Assembly (NCBI GenBank): GCA_964421005.1
Contig: CAYQUV010000007.1
Span: 1-25,455 of the forward strand
Length of the DNA: 25,455 nt
Origin: CAYQUV01 sp964421005
GTDB taxonomy: Bacteria > Patescibacteriota > Minisyncoccia > Minisyncoccales > CG1-02-41-26
Reading direction: 5' to 3'
Made by a program: the position numbers and the translations under genes. Within the stretch, counting starts at the first letter, position 1; each line of letters opens with the position of its first letter. Below, one piece after another: positions 15,639-23,129 of the stretch. Under the pieces are notes generated by a model, which searched no databases, had not been told where the DNA came from, and was given only the letters and a program-made list of their open reading frames with translations.

Positions 15639-16526
15639 TTATTCTTTCAGCAAATCATTGCCGGTCAAAATCTTATAGAGTTTCAGATATTTTTCTCTGG
15701 TTTCGTTAATAATTTCTTCAGGTAATTTCGGACCCGGAGGAGATTTGTCCCATTCACCGGTATCGCAGAGTGACTGGAGATAATCACGGACAAACTGCTT
15801 ATCAAAACTTGGCTGGCTTCTGCCGGGAATATATCTTTCCCTGGGCCAGAATCGGCTTGAATCCGGAGCAATAAGAACAACCCGACCGTCAACCATACCA
15901 AATTCAAATTTGGTATCGGCAATAATTACTCCTTTTTTCAAAGCAAGGTTACGGGCTTTTTCGTACAACTCCAGACTCCAACTTCTTATATTTATAGCTT
16001 TTTCAAGACCAATCAACTCAGAAACTTGCTCAAAGGAAATATTTTCATCGTGGCCGCTCTTTGCTTTGGTGGATGGAGTAAAAATCGGCTCCGGCAGTTT
16101 CTGGCACTCTTTCAATCCCGAAGGAAGTCCAATGCCACAGATTTTCCCGGTTTTCTGATAATCCTTCCAGCCGCTTCCGGTGATATAACCCCGGACTACG
16201 CATTCAATGGACAGAACCCCGGCTTTCTGGCAGAGCATAACTCTGCCTTCAAATTCCGGTTTTTGGAACGGCTCGGGAAAACCTTTGAGTTCTGTACTCT
16301 GGCAATGGTTTGGTGAAACGAGAGAAAGATTTTCCAGCCAGAATTTGGTAATACCGGTTAAAACTCTTCCCTTGTCGGGAATGCCGTTGGCCATCACCAC
16401 ATCAAAGGCACTGATGGGGTCGGTGGCGATTATAGCCAATTTGTCGCCAAGGTCGTAAATATCCCGAATCTTGCCCCTTCTACACGGATACGCTTGGATA
16501 TTTGTTTCCATTAATGGTTCTTTCAT
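15639..16526 (-). CDS. purC: Phosphoribosylaminoimidazole-succinocarboxamide synthase
   Basis: A 295-residue enzyme joining aspartate to CAIR with ATP to give SAICAR in purine synthesis. Typical segments: RRGKIRDIYDLGDKLAIIATDPISAFDVVM near residue 15, LSIECVVRGYITGSGWKDYQ near 108, FTPSTKAKSGHDENIS near 150, and LIIADTKFEFG-like VIIADTKFEFG near 205. The length agrees with the eukaryote-like longer PurC form. The start is ATG 16526 with an AGGA site 8 bases upstream; a TTG 17 codons earlier is unlikely. It is divergent from the PurD-like gene and shares a 209-base regulatory region with it. Confidence 0.95.
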   Translation of the reverse strand: MKEPLMETNIQAYPCRRGKIRDIYDLGDKLAIIATDPISAFDVVMANGIPDKGRVLTGITKFWLENLSLVSPNHCQSTELKGFPEPFQKPEFEGRVMLCQKAGVLSIECVVRGYITGSGWKDYQKTGKICGIGLPSGLKECQKLPEPIFTPSTKAKSGHDENISFEQVSELIGLEKAINIRSWSLELYEKARNLALKKGVIIADTKFEFGMVDGRVVLIAPDSSRFWPRERYIPGRSQPSFDKQFVRDYLQSLCDTGEWDKSPPGPKLPEEIINETREKYLKLYKILTGNDLLKE

Positions 16527-16596
16527 CGCTTTTTCCTTTCCCGTAGAGAACTTGGTTTTATTGTTTTTAACGAGCAAATAAATAATAAATTATCCT

Positions 16597-16624
16597 GATA
16601 TAATTTAGATTTTCGTCAAATCAA
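16597..16624 (-). promoter_or_regulatory. Possible purC promoter
   Basis: Minus-strand TTGATT (16619-16624), 16 bases, then TATATC (16597-16602). The match is moderate; the leader would be about 65 bases. Confidence 0.3.
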
Positions 16625-16646
16625 TGTACTCATCTTGTGCATTCAA

Positions 16647-16675
16647 TTGACAAAACAGATTCAATCTGTTAATCT
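16647..16675 (+). promoter_or_regulatory. Promoter of the PurD-like gene
   Basis: Consensus TTGACA (16647-16652), exactly 17 bases, then a weak -10, TAATCT (16670-16675). A strong -35 with a weak -10 and a palindrome in the spacer suggest a regulated promoter. The leader is about 55 bases and ends in a GGAGG ribosome site. Confidence 0.55.
16654..16670. promoter_or_regulatory. 17-bp perfect palindrome, candidate operator
   Basis: AACAGATT-C-AATCTGTT has eight-base arms around a single central base. It fills the spacer between -35 and -10 of the PurD-like gene and lies upstream of the possible purC promoter, so one bound regulator could affect both genes. The regulator is not in the window. 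Confidence 0.5.
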
Positions 16676-16735
16676 TTATTAGAAATTTAATAGCTCTTTA
16701 ACTTTTACACATTTACAGGAACGGAGGAAACGAAG

Positions 16736-18481
16736 ATGAGTTATAAAATCGGTTTTGCGGGAACGGACGGGCGAACGCTACTCAGCGCTATTGTAGTAGC
16801 AACTGCTAAAAGTGAAAGCGGCAATGATAATTTTCACGGAGTTGTTATAAGAGGGACGCCGGCAATGCCGGAATTTGCCAAAATTATGGATTGGCCAATA
16901 AGTTTTATTCCAACGGTCGATAATTCCGTGTCTTCCTACACGACCGCCATCGTCGCGGCACTAAAAAAAGGAGTTATTGATTGTGTAATTCCGATGCCCG
17001 AAGACTTGCTTTATCAAGGTCTTGTCGACGAAGTCGCCAAAGCTGGTTTTGGCAATCGAATCGCCGGTTTTTCAAAAAATGGAGCTTTCATAGAAGGCGA
17101 CAAAATTGCCTGCAAGAAACTATGCCGAGATTTCGGAGTACCGGTAGCCGATGCTTGGCGCGAAGTTGACATAAGAGATTATCCGGAAGTTCTTCGGACT
17201 ATTTTAGAAATGATTGATAAATATGGCGGAGCAGTGGTCAAATATCCCTACAGCGCCGGCGGAAAAGGGTCTCATGTTATTTTGGACACCTGGCAGATTA
17301 AAGAAGTCTACAATACTCTCGTGGAAAAGTATTGCAACAAAACAGAAAGCGGAAAGGACTATGTAAGTATTTGCGGAAACAATACTTGGCCGCTTTTGAT
17401 CGAGTCACGAATGTCGGGAGTCGAAATTAGTTTTACGGTTCTTGTGGACAAAAACGGTAACTTCCAAATTTTGCCCACGGCAATGGATTACCCTGAACGT
17501 TTCGCTGGTCCGGCTAGCAAAGATAACCCAATTACCGGCGGGATGGCAAGCCTCTCTCCTCACCCGATGGACTCGGTAGAACTGGTCGAGATGGCACGAA
17601 AACAAATCATTGAACCTTTTGTTGCGGCAATGAGAGCAAAAAATATTTTAAGGCCATGCGTCTTGTATCCGGGATGTATAATATCGTTTGATAGCCGGAT
17701 GCGACCGCAACGAATTAGGATGTGCGAAATGAACATCCGTCCCGGCGAGCCTGAGTTTCAACCCGTGGTCAAACGGTTAAGAAATCTTGGCCACCTTATC
17801 AAGGCAATGTTTGATGGAAATTTGAATGAAATCGTCCCCGAGGTCAGGCAAAATCAAATATCGATTAGCATTCCTTTGGTTATTGGTAAAGGAGGACCAA
17901 GCGGGCAAAAAGGATATCCATGGTCCTATGCCAAAGGAGAACGGATCGAAATAGATTTTAAACATTTTGCCAAGAACAGGATACAACTCATTCCTTCTGG
18001 GATGGGTTATGATAAAAAGGAAAAGGTTTTCAAATCGGAGGGCACTCGCATTGTTTACATGGACGCCAACGGTGCCATCAAACCGGGAGAGACAATGGCT
18101 GATGTCGCAAAACGTCTTCGAGGGAAGCTCTTGTCCGCTTTTGACCGCGGAAAGATTAGAGTTATCCCTGGAGAAAATCCGAAAGGCAACCGTTTGGATT
18201 TACGGCGAGATGTTGGTGAACATTATTTAATTGCCGAAAAAACGTTTTTAACCAGAGGTACCGACATGAAAATTTGCACAGCACTGAAATCAGCAGTTGG
18301 CAAAAAGATAACAATCACTTATTCGGTAGAAACACCAACTGCCAGAGGAATCTTAGGCAAAAAGAAACAGAGTGCGATGGGAATATTAACCGAATTTGAT
18401 GAAATTCAATATGAAGCTGAGCTCAATAATCGTTTGAGGATTGGTACACAGGTAATTGACACTGTTACCGTCCTATCCTGA
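16736..18481 (+). CDS. PurD-like ATP-grasp ligase with C-terminal extension
   Basis: A 581-residue cytoplasmic protein resembling phosphoribosylamine-glycine ligase (PurD), which makes GAR from phosphoribosylamine, glycine and ATP. Visible are an N-terminal fold starting KIGFAGTDGRTLLSAI, the ATP-grasp loop VVKYPYSAGGKGSH at 167-180, a PITGGMASLSPHP segment at 265-277 matching the PurD NTGGMG region, PGEPEFQPVV at 336-345 and GYPWSYAKGE near 393. PurD is usually near 425 residues; residues about 475-581 are an extra domain I do not recognise. The start is ATG 16736 with GGAGG upstream. By eye it is richer in G+C than its neighbours and is on the opposite strand, so transfer is possible. It could instead be a relative with another amino-acid or amine substrate. 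Confidence 0.72.
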   Translation: MSYKIGFAGTDGRTLLSAIVVATAKSESGNDNFHGVVIRGTPAMPEFAKIMDWPISFIPTVDNSVSSYTTAIVAALKKGVIDCVIPMPEDLLYQGLVDEVAKAGFGNRIAGFSKNGAFIEGDKIACKKLCRDFGVPVADAWREVDIRDYPEVLRTILEMIDKYGGAVVKYPYSAGGKGSHVILDTWQIKEVYNTLVEKYCNKTESGKDYVSICGNNTWPLLIESRMSGVEISFTVLVDKNGNFQILPTAMDYPERFAGPASKDNPITGGMASLSPHPMDSVELVEMARKQIIEPFVAAMRAKNILRPCVLYPGCIISFDSRMRPQRIRMCEMNIRPGEPEFQPVVKRLRNLGHLIKAMFDGNLNEIVPEVRQNQISISIPLVIGKGGPSGQKGYPWSYAKGERIEIDFKHFAKNRIQLIPSGMGYDKKEKVFKSEGTRIVYMDANGAIKPGETMADVAKRLRGKLLSAFDRGKIRVIPGENPKGNRLDLRRDVGEHYLIAEKTFLTRGTDMKICTALKSAVGKKITITYSVETPTARGILGKKKQSAMGILTEFDEIQYEAELNNRLRIGTQVIDTVTVLS

Positions 18482-18505
18482 ATCTATTTTTATCGGGTAG
18501 TTTTT

Positions 18506-18534
18506 AAAAGGACTGTGAATTTCGCAGTCCTTTT
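18506..18534. terminator. Bidirectional terminator between convergent genes
   Basis: AAAAGGACTG (18506-18515) pairs with CAGTCCTTTT (18525-18534), with a T-rich run after it on the plus strand. It ends the PurD-like gene and can also stop guaA transcripts from the right. Confidence 0.85.
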
Positions 18535-18556
18535 TCTTTTATAATTTGAAATAAGA

Positions 18557-19522
18557 CTAAACAGCTTCTATTGTGGAAGGAGGTTTTTTAGCTATATTAT
18601 AAGTGACACTGACAACTCCGGGAACTTCTCTGGTTATTCTTTCAGCCAGTTTTTCTAATTTTTCAAAAGGCAATCTTGTGGGTGCGGCAGTCAGAGCCGC
18701 AATACTATCCCAACATCTGATTTCAATCTGAAAACCAAAATCTCTTTTGTTTTCTCTTAAGCCGGTTACTCTATCTTGATGTAAAATTGCCAAATACTGA
18801 AAAGCATTAGTTCCGGCAAGTTCTTCTTCAACAATAGCAGTTGCTTTTCTCACCAGTTCCACTCGAGAAGGAGTAACTTCCCCTATCACTCTTGCTGCCA
18901 GAGCCGGTCCGGGAAAAGGTATCCTTTCAGTCACATCTTTAGGTAAGCCGAGAGCTCGGGCAATTTTCCTTACCCCGTCTTTGCGAAGCTGAATCAAGGG
19001 CTCTATAATTTTGTAGCCAAATTCTTTTTCGGGGTCAATTCCCAACTGTTTAAAAACATTATGCTGCCTTTTAATTCCGGCAATTGTCTCATCTATATCG
19101 GTTAAAATTGTTCCCTGTAAAAGATATTTTGCACCGCTTTCTCTGACAAGTTTTCCAAAAACATCTTTGTAAAATGTCTGGCGGATAGCTTCTCTTTTTT
19201 CTTCAGGGTTTTCTATTCCTTTTAATGCCTGAAAGAATTTTTCTTCTGCTTGAACTAATTCTACGGGAACTCCTAACCCTTTAAATAAAGAAACAACTCT
19301 TTGAGCCTCGTTTTTTCTCATTAAGCCGTTTTCAATAAAATAAGCTTTGAGCCGGTTGCCCAAAGCTTTATGACCCAAAATCGTAACAACTGAGGAATCA
19401 ACACCGCCCGACAAAGCTGTTATTGCCTTTCCATTGCCGACAAGATTAGAAATTTCCTCTACCTTATCTTTTATAAACTTCTCGGGAATCAAATCTTCCG
19501 TTTTTATTTCCTTAATTTCCAT
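18557..19522 (-). CDS. guaA: GMP synthase ATP-pyrophosphatase subunit, no glutaminase domain
   Basis: A 321-residue enzyme that adenylates XMP and aminates it to GMP. The PP-loop LSGGVDSSVV is at about residue 39, followed by YFIENGLMRKNE, LLQGTILTDIDET near 135, IPFPGPALAARVIGEVTPSR near 205, and the complete dimerisation end KPPSTIEAV. The class-I glutaminase domain (about 190 residues in ordinary GuaA) is absent. It therefore matches the separate-subunit form known in archaea (GuaAb), or it uses free ammonia. No glutaminase subunit gene is in the window. It makes the third purine or PRPP enzyme in the region. ATG 19522 has only a weak ribosome site. Confidence 0.93.
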   Translation of the reverse strand: MEIKEIKTEDLIPEKFIKDKVEEISNLVGNGKAITALSGGVDSSVVTILGHKALGNRLKAYFIENGLMRKNEAQRVVSLFKGLGVPVELVQAEEKFFQALKGIENPEEKREAIRQTFYKDVFGKLVRESGAKYLLQGTILTDIDETIAGIKRQHNVFKQLGIDPEKEFGYKIIEPLIQLRKDGVRKIARALGLPKDVTERIPFPGPALAARVIGEVTPSRVELVRKATAIVEEELAGTNAFQYLAILHQDRVTGLRENKRDFGFQIEIRCWDSIAALTAAPTRLPFEKLEKLAERITREVPGVVSVTYNIAKKPPSTIEAV

Positions 19523-19559
19523 TGTTTCATCTTAACATAATGAGGAGATTTTAAAATAT

Positions 19560-19595
19560 TAAACCCCCAAGAATATTTTTATCCTTGAGGGTTTA
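19560..19595 (-). terminator. Rho-independent terminator upstream of guaA
   Basis: A stem of about 15 pairs (AAACCC..CAAG with two non-Watson-Crick positions) and an AAAA loop, followed by T-rich DNA on the minus strand. It ends transcripts from the ybjQ side, so guaA must have its own start in the next 40 bases or rely on read-through. Confidence 0.7.
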
Positions 19596-19613
19596 GAATA
19601 ACTTAAATGATAA

Positions 19614-19670
19614 TTTGAGATTGTCTGAACCATTTGAGATTTCCGGAATTCTCTTAGATTGTCCGAAATC
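19614..19670. repeat. Three degenerate 19-bp direct repeats
   Basis: The units are 19614-19632, 19633-19651 and 19652-19670, sharing the pattern TTTGAGATTgTCcGAA with substitutions. They lie exactly at the 3' end of the decayed frame and before the terminator. No function is evident. Confidence 0.4.
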
Positions 19671-20061
19671 ACTTGAAACGGGCTACAATATCATCAATCG
19701 TCCAGACAGGACAAAAGAGTATATCCTTGCCGGCCGGAAGAATGATATGAATATAGAGAATATAGAAGGTGGATCGGGTTCTCTGGTAGGGACCGTCTAA
19801 TCCAATCCCGAATCCTCCCGGCGCTATGGCAAGCCCATCATCCATATCAAGAGATAAATCGAGAAGCTTTTTTTCATCTTCTCTGTTAAGAGGAGGGTCT
19901 TCGACATGATAAAGGATAAAATAATTCCCTTCTGTTACTGTTTTGTTTTTGGCTTCTACTACTTCCCATTTCTTTCCCGGTGAAAGTTCACCGGGAAAGA
20001 AAATCGATTTCTGTAAGCTATCCAGTTCAAACCATTTCCATTCAACTATTTCGTTAGGCGG
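19669..20061 (-). pseudogene. Start-less reading frame, likely truncated gene remnant
   Basis: A 130-codon frame is open on the minus strand from a stop at 20062-20064 to TGA at 19669-19671, with protein-like content: IVEWKWFELDSL, then FFPGELSPGKKWEVVEAKN, GNYFILYHVEDPP and GIGLDGPYQRTRSTFYILY. No ATG, GTG or TTG occurs in the first half; the first ATG leaves only 58 residues, from the middle. The 5' end runs into the stop of the YbjQ-family gene, which suggests the N-terminal part was lost when that gene came to lie next to it. A non-standard start is the alternative. The family is not recognised; the EWKWFEL opening recalls the tail of some NUDIX proteins. Confidence 0.45.
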
Positions 20062-20371
20062 CTAATTTTACAGCGGTGCCGTAAACCAAAAGCTCGGCTG
20101 CCCCGCCCATAATCTGGGATGTGGTAAAACGAATATTCAAAATGGCGTCTGCTCCTAATTTCTCGGCTTCTTCAATCATTCTTCTAATAGCCACCTCTCT
20201 GGCTTCGCTTAGAGCTTCGGTATATTCTTTAATTTCTCCGCCAACAAGATTCCTTAAACCGGCTAAAATATCTTTGCCGATATGTTTTGCTCTGATAGTG
20301 TTGCCCCGAACCAATCCCAATGTTTCTTTAATTTCTCTCCCCGGAACATTGTTTAAAGTTGTAAGAATCAT
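20054..20371 (-). CDS. YbjQ/UPF0145 family protein
   Basis: A 105-residue protein of the YbjQ family, sometimes labelled putative heavy-metal-binding. It shows the usual run: TTLNNVPGREIKETLGLVRGNTIRAKHIGKDI, EYTEALSEAREVAIRRMIEEAEKLGADAILNIRF and a C-terminal YGTAVKL. The family is known to form a pentameric ring-like fold, and its cellular role remains unclear. It starts 13 bases after the small two-helix membrane protein, so the pair probably works together, perhaps at the membrane. There is no clear ribosome site before ATG 20371. Confidence 0.9.
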   Translation of the reverse strand: MILTTLNNVPGREIKETLGLVRGNTIRAKHIGKDILAGLRNLVGGEIKEYTEALSEAREVAIRRMIEEAEKLGADAILNIRFTTSQIMGGAAELLVYGTAVKLAA

Positions 20372-20384
20372 TGTTTTTTAACTA

Positions 20385-20588
20385 TTATAATTCTTTTTCT
20401 CTATCTTTTAACCTTTCAAATATCAGAGATATCAAGAGAATAATTAACCCTAAAATTACAACGCCAATTCCCCATTTCACAAGTTGGGAAATTTCTGCGT
20501 CTTTAAAAAATTCATAGAAACCAAAACCTGCTAAAATTACCAGACCCAGAGAAAATATTATTAAACCGAAAATATTCAAAGGTTTCAT
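20385..20588 (-). CDS. Small two-helix membrane protein
   Basis: A 67-residue protein with two hydrophobic helices (about residues 5-27 and 36-58) joined by a short loop (KDAEISQLVKWG), and a charged C-terminus ending ERLKDREKEL. The N-terminus is probably cytoplasmic by the positive-inside rule, which puts both ends inside. No family was recognised. It forms an apparent operon with the YbjQ-family gene. AGAGAA precedes ATG 20588. Confidence 0.7.
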   Translation of the reverse strand: MKPLNIFGLIIFSLGLVILAGFGFYEFFKDAEISQLVKWGIGVVILGLIILLISLIFERLKDREKEL

Positions 20589-20665
20589 TTCTCTATAATA
20601 GCAACAAAATCAAGAAAGTAAATAAGGAAGCGAGACCAAAAATTCTGATACAGTTGGTTCCTTTT

Positions 20666-22450
20666 TTATTTCTTGATTTCAGCCAAAATTGTTTCGAGCG
20701 GTTCTTCTTTAATCGAAAGCAATAATCCGTCTTCCAGATAATCAAATATCCTGATGTATCCGTTTAAAGCATGGCAGACTGAATCGGTTCTCACATATTT
20801 ATTGTCAATATTCCAGAAAACACCCCCGATTGCTCTTTCCGGGTTGGGAAGAAAAAATGAGTTCTCTTTTGAATAGGTGCTCTGCAGGAGCCATCTTATA
20901 GCCTTAATAACAGCAGTTTTGTATTTTTCGCAATCTCCCCTGTTCTCTTCCCTGCAAAATCTGTAAGTTTCTGCCATTACTTCGGTTATCCAGCCTAGTC
21001 CGCTTGAAGAATATGCTCCGGCCCATCCGCCGTAATACAAAGGCTGGGTTTCATCGCTTTTCTGGTTTTTTAAAATTTCTTCGGAAAGAGGGAAAATTAT
21101 CTCTTTATAATATTCATCTTTGCTCGCTTTATAAAAATCCATCAACGACATTACCACCCAGCAATTTGATATCGGGTTCTTTTCCCGGTATTCGCCTTTG
21201 ATATAACCTTTTTCTTTTTCGTACTTCTGGCTAAACCATTGGGCAATTTTTTCGGCTGCTTCAAAATATTTTTTATCACCGGTTGCCCGGTAAAGTTTGC
21301 TCAAAGCGGAAAGAACCTGGCCGTTGTAAAGAAGAGATTCCTTATCTTCAAAAATCCACTCCCCGTTTGAATATTTTACATAAGCTCGCATCGCTCCATT
21401 CTTTTTTTGCATCGTAGTCAGCCAATTTCCAGCCAATCTGGCAGATTCCAAATATTCCGGAGCACCTGTTAAATCATATAATCTTAACAAAGTGAATATG
21501 CTCAAAGCAGCCGTCCCGACCACGAATTTATTTTCCTTTTCTTCTCTGTCTAAATAATAAGAATAATGGAAGGCGCCGTATCTTTCACTCTCTTTATTTT
21601 TATTTTGCATAGAAAGAAGAAAATCAGCCCAGTCAGAAAGATGTTTCAAAATTTCTTCGTCCTTTTCCAAATCATAGATATATAAAAAAGTGTATATAAT
21701 CGAAGCGGAATAAACGGTGTGGAGTCTCGGTTCAAAACTGTCATTTAAAGCATCGTATTTTTTATAAAAACCGTGTTTATCCTTATGGGCTACTCTATAT
21801 AAAAACTCTTTTCCCTCAGCTATTTTCTGACGGATTAATTCTTTATCCAGATTTCTGACCACAACCAAATCGCCGATTAGTTCTCTTCCTTCGCCTTCGT
21901 ATTCTATAAAAGAAAATTGTTCGGGCGGGTAGAAAAATTTAACCAAAAATCTTGCCTTTTTTAGCTCCTCTTCAGAAAAATTATTATCTCTCGAGTTCGC
22001 CAGAGCATTGTGAACGGCTTTTTCCAAAGCCCTGTATAATACATTATCTTCTCCACCTCCCTTTCCCTTTACCTCTCCTTCTACATATATGTATATATAC
22101 GGCTCAAAGTTGCCTTCAATTTCCAATTCTTGCGGATACTCTGTTGCTTTCTCGTCAAAATAATTCTCGGCCGTTTCCCTGACAAAATTTATAACCAGAC
22201 TTCTGAATCTGTCGTTTTCGGAAACCTCTTTTTTATTTTCTTCCGGCTCCGTTTCTCCCGCTTTCTCCGTCTCTTCCGGGTTTTCCATCCCTCCTGAACT
22301 ATCTACCCTCTCTTGCTTCTCTATATCCTCCGATCTTCCCGCTCCCAGCAAATCATTGATTGATAAATTTTCTTTCTGAAACAGCCATAAAATTCCACCG
22401 CTGAAAATAATGATTAGAATAATTAAAATTAAAATGTATTCCCGATCCAT
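20666..22450 (-). CDS. Membrane-anchored (alpha/alpha)6-barrel-like protein
   Basis: A 594-residue protein. Residues 4-26 form a single anchor helix, followed by an acidic, Glu-rich linker (about 40-80) that suggests the rest is outside the cytoplasm. Residues about 82-205 form a separate domain with a weak AMMECR1-like look (YVEGEVKGKGGGED, ALANSRDNNFSEEEL). Residues 210-590 repeat paired helices with Trp/Tyr-rich turns: LHTVYSASIIYTFLYIYDL, GTAALSIFTLLRLYDLTG, NGQVLSALSKLYRATGD, NCWVVMSLMDFYKAS and TDSVCHALNGYIRIFDYL. That pattern is typical of six-hairpin glycosidases, lyases and C5-epimerases. A carbohydrate substrate is likely; catalytic residues cannot be assigned. It sits alone between genes of unrelated type. 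Confidence 0.72.
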   Translation of the reverse strand: MDREYILILIILIIIFSGGILWLFQKENLSINDLLGAGRSEDIEKQERVDSSGGMENPEETEKAGETEPEENKKEVSENDRFRSLVINFVRETAENYFDEKATEYPQELEIEGNFEPYIYIYVEGEVKGKGGGEDNVLYRALEKAVHNALANSRDNNFSEEELKKARFLVKFFYPPEQFSFIEYEGEGRELIGDLVVVRNLDKELIRQKIAEGKEFLYRVAHKDKHGFYKKYDALNDSFEPRLHTVYSASIIYTFLYIYDLEKDEEILKHLSDWADFLLSMQNKNKESERYGAFHYSYYLDREEKENKFVVGTAALSIFTLLRLYDLTGAPEYLESARLAGNWLTTMQKKNGAMRAYVKYSNGEWIFEDKESLLYNGQVLSALSKLYRATGDKKYFEAAEKIAQWFSQKYEKEKGYIKGEYREKNPISNCWVVMSLMDFYKASKDEYYKEIIFPLSEEILKNQKSDETQPLYYGGWAGAYSSSGLGWITEVMAETYRFCREENRGDCEKYKTAVIKAIRWLLQSTYSKENSFFLPNPERAIGGVFWNIDNKYVRTDSVCHALNGYIRIFDYLEDGLLLSIKEEPLETILAEIKK

Positions 22451-22503
22451 ATTATTTTATTTATCATCTTATTCTGTTTTATTCTATCTTATTTATTCTT
22501 AAA

Positions 22504-22534
22504 ACAAAAGAGCCCTCTTAAAGGGTTCTTTTGT
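22504..22534 (-). terminator. Rho-independent terminator of the RRM gene
   Basis: ACAAAAGAGCCCT (22504-22516) pairs with AGGGTTCTTTTGT (22522-22534), with one G-T pair, in a T-rich setting 35 bases beyond the stop. Confidence 0.8.
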
Positions 22535-22568
22535 TTTTTTGTTCTCTTTTTGAGAAGTCTTTTAATCT

Positions 22569-22868
22569 TTATTGATTAAAGCCTTCACTGGGACCGGAGA
22601 ACTTTCTAAAAGGTCTTTTTTTCATCGGTCTGGCTTCTGCCACTTTGATGTTTCTTCCTTCAAATTCTTTTCCGTCAAACATTTCTATTGCCTTTTCGGC
22701 TTCTTTTTCGGAAGACATTTCAACAAAACCAAATCCTTTTGATCTACCGGATATTCTGTCAATAATGATAGCCGCAGAATCAACTTTGCCTGCTTCTGAA
22801 AATAAATCCTTGAGAGAATCTTCGGTAGTATCATAAGAAAGACCTCCTATATAAAGTTTCTTATTCAT
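22569..22868 (-). CDS. RRM RNA-binding protein
   Basis: A 99-residue single RNA-recognition-motif protein. RNP2 is KLYIGGLS at residues 4-11 and RNP1 is KGFGFVEM near residue 45, both with the aromatic RNA-stacking residues. The C-terminal 18 residues are basic and glycine/proline-containing (MKKRPFRKF). Bacterial RRM proteins of this size, as in cyanobacteria, are often cold-induced and bind single-stranded RNA. It has its own strong promoter at 22999-23027 and a leader of about 120 bases with a stable hairpin (22940-22984), which suggests post-transcriptional control. There is only a weak ribosome site before ATG 22868. Confidence 0.93.
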   Translation of the reverse strand: MNKKLYIGGLSYDTTEDSLKDLFSEAGKVDSAAIIIDRISGRSKGFGFVEMSSEKEAEKAIEMFDGKEFEGRNIKVAEARPMKKRPFRKFSGPSEGFNQ

Positions 22869-22939
22869 TATCTTCTTTTAAATTCCAAAACCAGAAATTC
22901 GGTAATGGAAAATTATTCAACGACTTTTTAAACGACCTA

Positions 22940-22984
22940 CTCTTTACTTTCTTACCGCTAAAAATTTAGGTAAGATTTAAAGAG
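22940..22984 (-). promoter_or_regulatory. Structured 5' leader of the RRM gene
   Basis: In the minus-strand transcript CTCTTTA pairs with TAAAGAG on the outside and TCTTACC with GGTAAGA inside, with TAAA/TTTA near the loop. That gives about 14-18 pairs in 45 bases, beginning within 10 bases of the predicted transcription start. It is not followed by a T run, so it is not a terminator. It could control stability, be temperature-sensitive, or bind the RRM protein itself. Confidence 0.5.
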
Positions 22985-22998
22985 CAAGTAATTTTTAG

Positions 22999-23027
22999 AA
23001 TATACACTTTTTATAAACCCTTGTCAA
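22999..23027 (-). promoter_or_regulatory. Strong sigma-70-type promoter of the RRM gene
   Basis: Minus-strand TTGACA (23022-23027, consensus), exactly 17 bases, then TATATT (22999-23004, five of six). Best promoter match in the window; start predicted near 22992. Confidence 0.7.
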
Positions 23028-23087
23028 ATTTTAGTAGGGCTTTTATCCGGGTTTTTTAAACAAATTTAAGAAATTTGTAAAATCTGA

Positions 23088-23126
23088 AAAAATCGGGGAG
23101 GGCTGTCCAAGTACTCCCCGATTTTT
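23088..23126. terminator. Rho-independent terminator after the cysteine-rich gene
   Basis: AAAAATCGGGGAG pairs with CTCCCCGATTTTT with no mismatch around a 13-base loop; T runs on both strands. A second AT-only hairpin (23060-23078, ACAAATTT/AAATTTGT) follows it on the minus strand. Confidence 0.85.
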
Positions 23127-23129
23127 TTG

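Noticed and set aside
19615..19800. Plus-strand 61-codon frame downstream of guaA
   Set aside because: It overlaps the three 19-bp repeats and the more protein-like minus-strand frame; no ribosome site.
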